DNA of 64,000 nt. Source: Taudactylus pleione (taxonomy: Eukaryota; Chordata; Amphibia; Anura; Myobatrachidae). Location of the stretch: assembly GCA_031769625.1 (NCBI GenBank), contig JAUIMM010000015.1:30508501-30572500 (forward strand). Direction: 5' to 3'. This document shows positions 10,487 to 21,282 of this stretch, piece by piece (within the stretch, counting starts at the first letter, position 1; every line of letters begins with the position of its first letter). A program made the translations under genes and the position numbers. The notes under the pieces were generated by a model. The model was given only the letters and a program-made list of their open reading frames with translations, made no database searches and had not been told where the DNA came from.

Positions 10487-11442
10487 CAGTGGTTCTTAAC
10501 CTTGTTGGAGGTACTGAACCCTGCAAGTTTCATACTTGCTTTACCCGAACCCTTCATAGTTGGAAAAATAAAAAAATGTTTTTTCAAATTCAAAACATAG
10601 AGATATATATTTTATTTGTACACAAAATGAACCATGCATCAGTTGCACATAAGATCACTGTGTTCAAAGAACAAAACCAACAAAGCAAAAATGCCATAAA
10701 AGTATTGTGTGAATGCCAAAAGTATATTAATGCACCTGGCGAATGCACCTGGCGAACGGAATGGACACACACCTCTGCCAAACCCCTGAGACTGACTCAC
10801 CGGGATGCAATCGGGAAGCCGGCTGACATTATACCGACAGCTGGATTCCCTACTGTCATGTCCCGGCGGGGGTGAAATGACCGGCTTCTAGATGTAGACG
10901 CCGCTCATTTTACTGATGCCAGGAGACCGGCACCTGGCATCCCCATCGAAAGGGATGCCGGGCGCCGCGAGCATACAGCCACGGGAGGGGGAGGGTTAGG
11001 TTAGGGGCTCCCAGGGGGGACTTAGGGTTGGGCACCCCCCCCCCGGGAGGTTAGAGTTAGGCTAGGGGGAGGGAGGGTTAGGGTTAGGCACCCCCAGGGG
11101 GAGGTTAGGGTTAGGCACCCCCCGGGGGACTTAGGTTAAGGCAGCGGGGAAGTTAGGTTTAGGCACTTAGAGGGGGGATTAGGGTTAGGCACTTGGTGGG
11201 AGGTTAGGATTAGGCACCCCTAAGGGAGGGTTAGGGTTAGGGGGGTAGGTTAGGTTAGTTAGTACTTACCTGGGGACGATCGGGATTTCCAGCGCTGTTG
11301 GCCTGCCGCTGCCGGGATCTGTTCCTCTGTCGGACTGACGCTGCCGGGATTTGAACTGCCGGCCATGCGGCCGGTGGTATTATATACCGATTCCGACCAC
11401 CGAACCCCTGCGGTTCGATCGAACCCAGGTTAAGAACCACTG
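10487..11442. mobile_element. Non-autonomous hAT element, middle layer
   Basis: The ends CAGTGGTTCTTAACC and GGTTAAGAACCACTG are perfect inverted repeats. The 8-bp duplication CACTAGAC lies at 10479-10486 and 11443-11450, as expected for hAT. No transposase frame is present. A telomere-like foldback (10802-11394) interrupts it. Confidence 0.85.
10802..11394. mobile_element. Foldback element with TTAGGG-like core, inner layer
   Basis: It starts GGGATGCAATCGGGAAGCCGG and ends TATACCGATTCC, like the copies at 46970 and 52896. The core (about 10985-11260) is degenerate GGGTTAGGGTTAGGCACCCC repeats. The inner palindrome around TCTAGATGTAGACG is shared with other copies. No clean target duplication is visible, possibly through decay. 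Confidence 0.7.
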
Positions 11443-11892
11443 CACTAGACGATTTAAATGGATGATAACGATATCGTTATCATTCAATCGTTCATAAATC
11501 GTTTGCAAATCGTTTGCAAATATGTCTAAAACGATCAGCGATGCACATGCCCACTGGTCGTTTAGACATATATCATCATGCAAACATGCTGGTCAACCTG
11601 ACGACCTGCATGTTTGCAGATGATAGATGAGCCTGTACTGAACGACTGCTCATTCAGTGCAGGCTATGAGCAGACATGAAAACGACTGCACGATAACAAT
11701 GTCATAATCGTGCAGTCATTTTCATGTCTGCTAGTGGATAGGCACCTTAACCGTCGGATGCAGACTACATTCCGAATCTATGAATCTGTATCTTTAACCC
11801 TTTGCATGTATAGCTCTGTATCATCTGTGACCCTCTGCATATGTGTATCTGTAAACCTCTGTATGTGTGATTGTGTGGGAGATGAACAAAAC

Positions 11893-12019
11893 TCTGGAAA
11901 TGATAAATGATAAATTGGAGAGTGATAAACTACCAACCAATCAGCTCCTACAGAACTGTAATTTTTCAAACACGACAGTTAGTGGTAGTTTATCACTTTC
12001 CAATTTATTACTTTCTAGA
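11893..12019. mobile_element. Small GATAAA-type MITE
   Basis: Inverted halves: ATTGGAGAGTGATAAACTACC on the left, and GGTAGTTTATCACTTTCCAAT on the right. The inner ACCAATCAGCTCC word is shared with MITEs at 23636, 38692 and 42796. Confidence 0.6.
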
Positions 12020-12887
12020 GCTTAATACTTCTCCCCCTATGTACCTGTGACCCTCTTTATATGTGCCTCTGTCATACTTGCCGACTCTCCCAGTATGGCC
12101 GGGAGGCACCCAAAAATCAGGTGGCACTCCGGGCCACCCGCAAGAGAGGGCAAGTCTCCCGGTCCATGCCACAGCCTGCGTCTGTGACCCCATACACAAT
12201 GAATATGGCTCCGGCACCTCAGTTCCCGCAGCTATTCTGCAATACCACAGGGCTGCTCAGAAGACCGATATTCAAATGATCTGGAACCGATGCTGCATCT
12301 TTTTACATAGATGCTGGGATTTTCAAAGCCGCAGGTGGGGCGTCTCAATACATTCCTTGAGCGTCTGCGACATTTACATATTTTCGCACAGTAGCTGCAT
12401 ACGGGATCTGAACTGCTTTGGCATCAGCATACATCTCTGAAACTGCCCCAGTAATAGTAATGCAAACATATTCCAAAATATTACTTTTGCACAATGGTAT
12501 TTGGATATATGTTAAATAAAAATGTATTTTGTGATGGAATGTGTCTGACAGCCTATTTAATAAGTGCCACCTACTAGAACTCTGCCATTAAGGGAGCTGA
12601 GGACTGGGGGAAGTGCATGGCCAGCCCCATGTAAGTGTGAACCTAATCGCAAGTTGGAGAATAGCTAATGAGCCAATGAGAAATCACACCACCTGGGGAA
12701 CATGAGAGGGATGTAAAAGGGATGTAGACTCAAGGCAGAAAGGGCCTTTCCTGGACAGCGTTGATGCTGGGTTACTGCTCTTTAAGGACTTCACAGAGTG
12801 GCCAGGTTTGACTGTAAGTGGACTATGAAGTCTCAACAGGCTTAGTTACTGTGCATACCAGTCAAAGGTCGGAACACATTGAGCCAA

Positions 12888-13478
12888 GGGCCTGATTCAG
12901 ACCCGCTCGCTAGATGCGTTCGCACGCAGCCAAAGTATGCAAATCCCGCAATCGCACAGCAAGGCATTAGCACGCCCACTATGTCTTGGAGTGCGATCGC
13001 AGTGTGTATGTAGACGCCCAGCAGCCTGTCTTAAGGCACCCACTTATACACGTCATCTCCAGGAAGTGTATGCAATCATCGGTAACATCGATTACCATCG
13101 GAAGCGTTCGAAGCACTTGTGGCTGACATTACCCTACCACAAGCACTGCGAGTGCTTCAGTGTGAATTTCAACCATGTGATGTGGACTATGACGCTGCGT
13201 CTTAATTATGCTCGCCTCTGAAATGGCTTTAAGACGCTCAGGCACGCCTACGTTCACACCACCACTCCCCCGTTTCCATCGGCCATCTCCTGTCACCACC
13301 CACAAATGGCTCGTCCTGTCACTCATTCTAGCGAGGTGGCTATGCGCAGCGTGCAAACGCTTCCCGATCGCACGGATTAGTTCGCAAACGTGCACTGCGA
13401 TGCATACGCATGCGCACATTGCAAGCATCAGCAGGCGGCATGCGAACGTATCCTAGCGAGCGGGTCTGATTTGGGCCC
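12888..13478. mobile_element. Harbinger-like MITE related to family B (591 bp)
   Basis: Ends GGGCCTGATTCAGACCCG and CGGGTCTGATTTGGGCCC. The interior CGCTCGCTAGATGCG and inverted GCGAGCGGG words match 1987-2586. The flanking trinucleotides (CAA, TCA) differ, so the duplication has decayed. Confidence 0.65.
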
Positions 13479-13767
13479 TCAGTCCCTACTATATTGATAG
13501 GGAAGCTAAAGAAGGCTTTATATTTTATTTGAACAGAAGGAAATCAACAGATATGAACCTATAAACATGCAGATGACCAGCACTTTCCATTAATGTTGTG
13601 ATCATTCACCGTATCTGATCCTAAAACATGGGATTGTTCAAACTGTATGTTGTATCCATATATATTCTGTATGTAAATTATGTTATATTCACACTATGGG
13701 CCTGATTGTTGAATGTTTTCCCCTGTGGAATTTTGACCTTGCTAGTGACAGCTACAAAGCAAACAGA

Positions 13768-14354
13768 GGGCCTGATTCAGAGCCGCTCGTAAGCGGCCAC
13801 TCGTTCGCTCTGAGCGATGTTCGCACAACTGGGCAAGCGTATGGTTCGCAATGCGCATGCGCAAACCAGTCATTGCGGTCGGAAATCGTGCGCTCGTAAA
13901 ACAACGAGGGGCTGCTAATTTGACCGTTTGTGGATGGTAGCAGGGGTAGGTGCTTGAAAACGGGGGAGTGGAGATCCGCACACAGGCGTGCCTAACGGTC
14001 AAAAACTGCGTTTAATGGGAGTGCATAATTAGTAAAGGAGCATCATCGACCACGTCACTTGGTTGTCTTTTAGCCTGAACTGCTCGCAGTGATAGCGGGA
14101 AGTAAATCCTACCACAAGCACTGCGAGCAGTTCAGATGCCTTTCGATGTTCCCGATTAATCTAATAAATAACGGAGATGACGTGTGATGCGAACTGCAAA
14201 TGGGCGTCTTTACAAAATAGCGAGCGCATTTTTCAGACGTTTGCTCAGACATAGAGGCGTCAACACACCGCAAAGAGCGAGCGCTCAATTTAAATATCCG
14301 GCCCCTTTTTAAGGACGAGCGTCCGCAAATAGCGTCCGGGTCTGTATCAGGCCC
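13768..14354. mobile_element. Harbinger-like MITE, family C (587 bp)
   Basis: The ends GGGCCTGATTCAGAGCCG and CGGGTCTGTATCAGGCCC are inverted. The GCGAGCG/CGCTCG-rich interior differs from families A and B. No matching flanking duplication is seen. Confidence 0.6.
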
Positions 14355-15263
14355 ACTAAGTCCATTGCTATTATGTACGAATTCTTGTACATAAGTCAGT
14401 ATTGACATCAAAGGGCAGAACAACAGTGTTTGCTTTACTCCAGCATGACCTCTGAGAGAGAGACCTGTGTTCCAGAACTCCTTACCTTTTCTTCCCCTTT
14501 TAGAGCACAAAGGAATTGTGTCACTGCTCTAAAACCTTTTGAAGCGAGAGGAAAATTAAATCAACCAGGTTATATGAAGTTGCAGACCACTGAATTCCAA
14601 ATATTTCCGGCCAGATGGATAATGCAAGCCACATATCATTAGGACAAGAAGTATATTGTAAATTGTATGGGCTCTGCTAAATTGACGTGTTTAATCTGTT
14701 TGAGGGAGAAACAAAGAGAGAGCCGGGTGTCCATAAAAAGTATTGTCACTCAGCATTCAATGTCCATTTCGGAGAAGAAGCCTTTAGGCTGAGATGTACC
14801 AAGCTAATTTCCTGTGCTCTCATACACAGCAGATTTTTGGCCTTGTTGTAAGTGTCCTAAAACTCTGTGTTATTACTTTTTTTTTCTGAAATTGTTTGCA
14901 TGTTAATCTGTATATCTTTTTATTAGTCCTTTATGTAACAAAGCCTTGACATTTTTTTTCAGATCAAACACATTTGATCTAGGATATTCTCCATGCTTCT
15001 TATTGTAACCTGTGCATGTGAGGCCCATGCTACATACCTTGGTGTAATTGAAGGTGAACTATTAATATGTTTGGAAAACGCAAAGGGCCTGTTATTCCCT
15101 TTCGTGGTAGCATAAGATTGTGTATATTGGTAAGTGACCGTGGTGCGCCATCGTGATGACCAGCTGGTCCGGGTTGCTGTATCTGAGAGTCAGTCCATGT
15201 TCGTGACAATTACTAATCAATTAAACATCAAAATTTAATCTTTTACAGTATTTGCATTATGTT
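14355..15263. other. Intergenic DNA, nothing recognised
   Basis: Moderately AT-rich, apparently non-repetitive sequence. No exon, RNA gene or element end could be supported. Confidence 0.4.
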
Positions 15264-15695
15264 GGCAGCATGGTTGGTGTAGTGTTAGCATTACTGCCCC
15301 ACAGCCCTGAGGTTTTTTGATTTGATTCCCAGCATTGTCCTTTAGGGATAGAGTTTGTATGTTCTCCTCATGTTTCCATGGGCATCCCCCATGTTCTCCA
15401 GTTTGATCCTACAAACCAGAAACATACTGATGGGTTAATTGAATGCTGACCAAAAAATTCAACCTAAAATGTGGCCCCTGACTCTGAAGAAGAGAATGAA
15501 GAAGAGTGTGAGGAGTATGAATATCCTGATGACGTATCCTTGGAGGATGCAAAGAGGATTATGAGGTATAAGGGGAATCTGATTTTGAAGAGGAAGAAGT
15601 TGCGTCTTCCTATCTAATGAAATATACATTGTAAGCTCCACAGTGGCAGGGACTGATGTGAAATACTCTGTAAAGTGCTGGGTAATTCAAAGTAT
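15264..15695 (+). mobile_element. tRNA-derived SINE with a foreign insert
   Basis: GGCAGCATGGTTGGTGTAGTG plus GTTAGCA resembles a tRNA-like box A, and TTTGATTCCC follows at box B spacing. The body TTTGTATGTTCTCC and the later ACTGATGGGTTAATTG are typical of vertebrate SINEs of this kind. The tail TTGTAAGCTCC...GCAGGGACTGATGTGAA...TGTAAAGTGCTG at about 15630-15690 matches the common end of such SINEs. About 150 bp between body and tail (15466-15620) is unlike the SINE and holds a small open frame. The SINE family name is not assigned. Confidence 0.65.
15471..15617 (+). other. 48-codon acidic-then-basic open frame inside the SINE
   Basis: The frame opens after a stop at 15465-15467 and ends with TAA at 15615-15617. 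It reads as a glutamate-rich stretch (DSEEENEEECEEYEYPDD), then VSLEDAKRIMRYKGN, then a basic end (LKRKKLRLPI). No start codon leads it. It could be a captured fragment of a host exon or a chance frame. No function is proposed. Confidence 0.3.
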
Positions 15696-15756
15696 TCCCA
15701 CATGCCAAAAATCATGCTGGCAAGTTAATTGGCCTCTGCCAAAAACATGAACCTAA

Positions 15757-16198
15757 GTGTCTATGGGATTCATTTAGAGATGAACGCAGTTGCATTCGCA
15801 ATTGCGATTTTAGGCACAGCAGACTTGCGGAAATGCGTAATGATGCACAGAAACGCCCATTTCCGTCATCTCCCTTTCGCCACGTATGTACTAAAAAAGG
15901 AACATCGAAAACATTGGTCAATCTCTGAGCAACCCTATGATATCTCAGAATATCCGTCTCATGTAAGACGCCATCGCCTCTTTATCTGCGTATGAATTCA
16001 CACAGACATACCTAGAAAATGGTCCCGACGAACCTGCATTTTTGTTGCCACTACCCGTTACCTCCCTCAAACGCCTACTACTTTGCAAATAAATCCACGG
16101 TGTGACTGCCATCTCAAACCCATCGCTGTGCTGCGCAGTGTAGCTCTGGCGAATGCACAGTAGCAAATAATCACTCCACTACGTCCGGCATCGACATT
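15757..16198. mobile_element. Decayed MITE-like repeat
   Basis: The left GGGATTCATTTAGAGATG and right ACACCTCTGAATCAGGAC edges look like diverged copies of a GATTCAGAGGTG-ended element. Borders and duplication are uncertain. Confidence 0.4.
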
Positions 16199-16383
16199 GT
16201 GTACACCTCTGAATCAGGACATATGTGTGTATAGGGAGTATAGAGTGTAAGCTCCCCTAGCGGTAGGAACTGAAATATTCTCTGTAGTACAATGCCTAAT
16301 ATGTGCCTGCTATATAAATTACCGTAAATTAATAAATAGTAACAAATGAAGATTTATTTGCATAACTATTGTTCAGTCACTGT

Positions 16384-16588
16384 GGCCCCCATTTAGTAAC
16401 GAGTTTTATCACCAAAATGAGTGATAAATTTCACTGTGTATGATAAATGGTGCTCCAGCCAATCAGCTCCCAACTGTTATTTTTCTAACAGTTGACAGTT
16501 GGGAGCTGATTGGCTGGAGCACCACTTATCATACACAGTGACATTTATCACTCGTTTTGGTGATAAAACTCGTTACTAAATAGGGGCC
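16384..16588. mobile_element. Palindromic MITE, 205 bp, 3-bp duplication
   Basis: Ends GGCCCCCATTTAGTAACGAG and CTCGTTACTAAATAGGGGCC, flanked by TGT (16381-16383 and 16589-16591). It is nearly a complete foldback around CAACTGTTATTTTTCTAACAG. Confidence 0.8.
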
Positions 16589-16659
16589 TGTATTAGTTAT
16601 TTCTGTATCACTTTTGAAGAAAACTATACAGAAGGGGACATTTAAGCTGCCCATACCAT

Positions 16660-16848
16660 ATGCACCTTGCGCCACGATGGGGGATCCGACAGCCGACATA
16701 TCGGGCGGTCCCCACACACGGTACGGCTTGGCCGTCGCTATCCGGGTCTTGCGCATGCGACGGAGCCGGCTTCCTCGTGCGCATGCGCACTGGGCCAACA
16801 TCGACCCGCTTGCGAGTGCTCGCGAGCTGGTCTGATTCAGGCCCAGAA
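16660..16848. mobile_element. Truncated family A-like MITE
   Basis: Only the right part is clear: a CGGAGCCGGCTTCCTCG hairpin between TGCGCATGCG words, then CGACCCGCTTGCGAG and the terminal GGTCTGATTCAGGCCC. The left border is not found. Confidence 0.45.
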
Positions 16849-16950
16849 TACCTTTATTTCATCTGGAATGACTGGATTACAAATAAACCAGGATATATGT
16901 TCACACATATCAGTCCTTTATTACTGGGTTCTCAACTATATAGTGTCTAA

Positions 16951-17553
16951 AGCTGGGTATACATGGCATGATGTGTGTACCCAGCGATGGCACAATGCGA
17001 TGTAACGATACATCGTGCCATCCATACACACTGCACGATGCTGTGTATGATGGCGCAGTGTGTGGTTTCATGCTGCATTTAGCAGATGGGACGATGCAAT
17101 GAATGACCTGCAGGCTTGTGCGATCGGTTGTACAGTACACACTAAATGATACACATGATATATCACTTTAAACCGCATTGGAATGATATATCGTGCGAGG
17201 GATCACATAGGGACATATCCAATTAGCCGCGGGAGTTCACCCACGACTAATTGCTGGGCAAAAGTCCCGTGGCGTGGGGTTAAGCTATTCAATTAAATAG
17301 CTTTTTCCCTGCACCGTTAATTCGGGTCTCGTGCGCGTGAATACACTGATTCCACGAGAACTGCGGAATCAGTGTGTTTTTACCTCTCATGCGACGCCGA
17401 ATAGGCCGTTTTTTTGTGGATATTACCATGGAGGTGCGAGGTAATGTCCGACAGCAGGGACTCCTGTGTGTGGAATCCCCGCTAATTGAATCCCGACCAG
17501 CGCGACAATTAGCCACGGGGTTTATTGGATATGCCCCATAGTGTGTACCCAGC
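16951..17553. mobile_element. GCTGGGTACACAC MITE with nested element
   Basis: The ends AGCTGGGTATACA and GTGTGTACCCAGC are inverted. The right flank is TTAA and the left CTAA, suggesting a TTAA-type duplication with one change. The interior carries CATCGTGC-type palindromic words. It is interrupted at 17210-17537. Confidence 0.6.
17210..17537. mobile_element. Nested MITE, 328 bp, ATA duplication
   Basis: Ends GGGACATATCCAATTAGCC and TTTATTGGATATGCCCC, flanked by ATA (17207-17209 and 17538-17540). It is inserted in the GCTGGGTACACAC element, so it is the younger of the two. Confidence 0.75.
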
Positions 17554-17798
17554 TTAAGAATGTGACTATTTTTAAGTTGTCATGTTGCAGTTTTATTCTT
17601 GTGTGTGTGAGCAAGGTATGCTTGTTTGTGCAATTTCAATATATTTATAATGGTTTATGATATATGGAATTATGTATATTGTTTTCCCCTTATGTTTATT
17701 TTTGTTTTCAGTGTGTTAAAAAAGATAAGTAATTCACGACTCATTCACATGTAGTCAATAACACAAAATGTATCTAGTTTTTACTTTGGACAAAAAAG

Positions 17799-20700
17799 TT
17801 TATTGCACACCTTATAAATCTATTGGAAATCTAATGCTCAGTACTGCCAAGTGGCAAAGTAAACACTCTACTGACACATTCTGACCCTCTGGACTCAAGT
17901 TACACTATTACACAGTGTCATTATGTTCAAATTAGTTTCTGAAAACTACTTTACAAATGCTGGAGTCAATTCAGAAAAAGGCCTGTAAGCTTAGCATAGT
18001 AGTAGTAGTGTTCTGTTGTTATTAGAGTAGTAAACAAGCAAAGCAGCTACTCATGTTCTGAAGCTTTTCTGTTGGATTTATGAATGTTTTACATTTGCTC
18101 TCAAATCATCCTTGTACATCCCCCATCTAACACAGACAGCAACACCTCTCACTTGCTGCAGTTAAATCTAGACTGACATCATATTAATCCAATACCAGAT
18201 TTTCAATGTCTATTCTAAAATAACTTAAACAAGAGTTTGAAGCCTTTATTTCATTTACAATCATCTACAAGTGTCAAATCAATCATCTCCCTGAATGCCG
18301 ACCACGTGCTTGGCACAGACAGCCTTCAGACTTTGCGTTCTTGACAAGAACAGTATCCAGAACACGCTGTACTGAACTGTAGACGCAGATACTTGCAGTG
18401 TGTGTTCACTTATCAAAACATTGTCATACAGTCTTCAAGCAGGTTGGTACAGTGAATGGCCAACGGTGTTTTATGCCATACCACCACTTTGTAATGTGAC
18501 GCTCAAATGGCGCAGAACAATATTAATGCTATTGTGGCAAAAGTTTCCAATATCCCAATGTTCTTTATCTTCTGATGTTGTCCATGCTTTGAACCAATGA
18601 TTTTACACCACATATCAAAAATATAAAAAGCACTTGTCACCTAACAACAGAGGAGGTGGCCATGTTGTGAGCAGAGCAATATTCATGAGAACACAGCCTA
18701 ACCAACAAGTCTGGAGAGTGCCTTAATCTCCGCAACCCATGGAGTTATTCTTGGTTATTATATAAGTATTATATAAAGGCAAATTTAATAGTTCAAAAGT
18801 ACTGTGTTATCCTAAAGCATCTGGACTGAAGATCTGAAATGCTAAGACTTCAGATGGGAAATGGCCATCCTACCAAGCCTTTGTGTTTTTAGAAGTGCCA
18901 ACGTTTCCTAAATCAAGGGCTACCTTAATGTGATAGGAAACCTGCACATGACCCATGACATTGGGTAGGAAGTTTACATTATGCATACTTACTTCCTTGT
19001 GTGATGTAGGAAATGGTCATACGACACAGTACATGGATAACATGCATGGAAAATGCTCCGTGGTCATATGACACAGTAACTTGCATGTAAAAAGGTACAA
19101 TCATCATGACACGACAACTAATACTGTCTGTTACGAGTAGTGGCTCGGATTGCACTGCAATGTATATCACACATATTCACTTTCTTAGAAGCAGGTTAAA
19201 TACAGATGTACATTTTAGGACTTTTGTGGCAGCCAGAAACATGATGGACCACTTACAAATAGAAAAATCAGTGAACCCACATTGCGTCTTCATGTCCACC
19301 AAAATACATGCCCTTTCTACAGATCTTGGAAACAGCCTCATAAAATATGTCAGCTCCTAGTTAACAGGGAATAGTGGAAACAGTAAATATATTGCACGAA
19401 AGTCCAACTTATTACCTTCCTCGCCAGTGTTTGTCGTACAATACTGTTCTTTTAGCTTCATTTATGTCTCACTTTAATCATGAAAGCGAGGTGACATTGG
19501 AATTGATATTATTACAGGTGTTTTGTATTATATTTGTCAATGTACGTTTAGAAGTTCACTTTCACACAAAAATGCCTCTAGAAGGTGCTATATTATATAA
19601 GCTTAGGCACAAGACACGATTGTCTGAACCTTAGATGTTCAACCACCTATCAGAGGAGGTAAAGTCTGTGTATCCTGGGAAATTCACTCTCCCTACCCAT
19701 TTATCTTATTTAAATTATGCCATCCCATAGTATGACCTTTCAATTCAATACTTCAGAGTACAACTAGAGTCGCTTGTGTGCCTAACTCACACTTCCCAAT
19801 GTACACCCTGGATCAGCCAACCTACTGCCATCAGTGCAAACCTTTGGTGTCTCATTGTCCTGCAAATCCATAATATTCCTATAAAACTACAGAAGATGCA
19901 ATTGTGCAAAAAGTATAGTGTAAAGTAAAAAAAAAATTACATTTGTGTTGTGGTTTTACACTTTTATGGTTCCTAAATTACCATTATAGACTTTAGTTAT
20001 ACTAGGATTTGTGACCTTGAGAAAGGAGTGAAACATGCAACAGGGAACATTAAGCAGCTAAGTTATACACCAAACTCTGGTCTCTAGGAAATCTTGATAG
20101 TGCTATACTACATGTTAGTAATGGACATGAAAGATGTGCCCGCTATAAGTTTAGATTCAATTTGCTAATTAAGGTTTATATTTTTGTTATTATTATCTCT
20201 TGTTTTTTTTATTATGTTTTATTTTAACTGAGAATTAATAACAAGTAAATCACTGCAAATAAATCTCAGTTCAGAGCCGTGTTACAAAAGTCACATAAAC
20301 TTATATTTTACCAGAAACTACTCCATACTTGCATATTGAGAAATATCATACGTTAGTAAATTTAGACAAAACCTAAATTACAACATAGTGTGCATAAATC
20401 CATGTGACAATTGCCTTTGGATAGAAAAAAAACAAAACATCACACTTTGTAAACAAACAAATCATCTCAATTTTGTGCATGAAACACACAATGATTGTGC
20501 TGCAGAAATTGTCTCAAAAACATGCACACACCATGGAAAAAAACATTAGCATGCAGTTATTTCTTGAACTGGTTCAAAAGAAGCTGGAGAAGTTATGGCA
20601 AGAGACATTATGACTTGACAACTTTACATTCCAGTCCAATATACTGTGCACCATTAGTGACGTTCCGACATTTTCAATCTGGCCCAAGAAAAGAAACTTT

Positions 20701-21282
20701 TTGCAAAATGATGCAGCAAAAGAGAGTTTGAATTAAAAAAAAATTCTTATCTTGGCAGATATGTGTGTACTGTATCTAATGTCACCTCATTGGATGGTGG
20801 TATGACATAAAACAGGTTTACATTCAAGCCACTTAGTTCTAGTAACTGCACCAACCTTTTACCATCGTTGATACAATGTCAGTGTTTTAGTTTAGCCTTT
20901 CTTTGTGGATACTCTTCCTTTAAAGAGTTTTACATTACTTTCCCATATACATTCTGTGCATTTCAAAAGTTTTACGGCCTCCAAAGTTTCTCAGTTTTAG
21001 ATTTTGCAATTGTACATTGCATTCGTTTAATAGTTCATCTACAGTTTCCCTTCTACAATCCACCAAGATTCAGAGGCATATGATAATCTTCTTCCATATT
21101 TCCTTCTGCCTAGTTTCTTAGGTTAAAACAGTCTTTGCTTAGTACACGGTTGTCCAGGCAAGACTACAAGGATGAAAAGACTGTTATTTTGTACACACAT
21201 TACAAAACAGCGAAGCAAAAATTTATTTCAAGAGCATTTTCACTAGAGGGTCAAGAACATCATAGGCATATAATCTGCAAGG
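17799..21282 (-). other. SYNPO2L: Probable SYNPO2L 3' UTR and flank
   Basis: This stretch is unusually free of recognisable transposons compared with both sides, as expected for a constrained 3' UTR on the minus strand. Candidate AATAAA signals on the minus strand lie at 21222-21227, only about 55 bases past the stop, and at 17799-17804 among others. Which end is used cannot be read from sequence, so the left limit is a guess. Confidence 0.35.
21222..21227 (-). terminator. SYNPO2L: Candidate polyadenylation signal AATAAA
   Basis: AATAAA on the minus strand (TTTATT on plus), about 55 bases downstream of the SYNPO2L stop codon. Its use is unverified; longer 3' UTRs are possible. Confidence 0.35.

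Larger units (their letters stand above)
10469..11746. mobile_element. TTAA-type MITE, outer layer of a three-level nest
   Basis: The left end GGCCCCTATCCACTAGAC and right end GCTAGTGGATAGGCACC are inverted and flanked by TTAA (10465-10468 and 11747-11750), the duplication made by piggyBac and Kolobok elements. A second element (10487-11442) has been inserted near its left end. Without it the element would be only about 300 bp. Confidence 0.8.

Noticed and set aside
10980..11260. True telomere or chromosome end
   Set aside because: The TTAGGG-like repeats are short, degenerate and enclosed by inverted arms and target duplications of mobile elements.
15264..15340. Functional tRNA gene
   Set aside because: Box A and B-like words are present, but there is no cloverleaf with a proper acceptor stem, and SINE body sequence follows.
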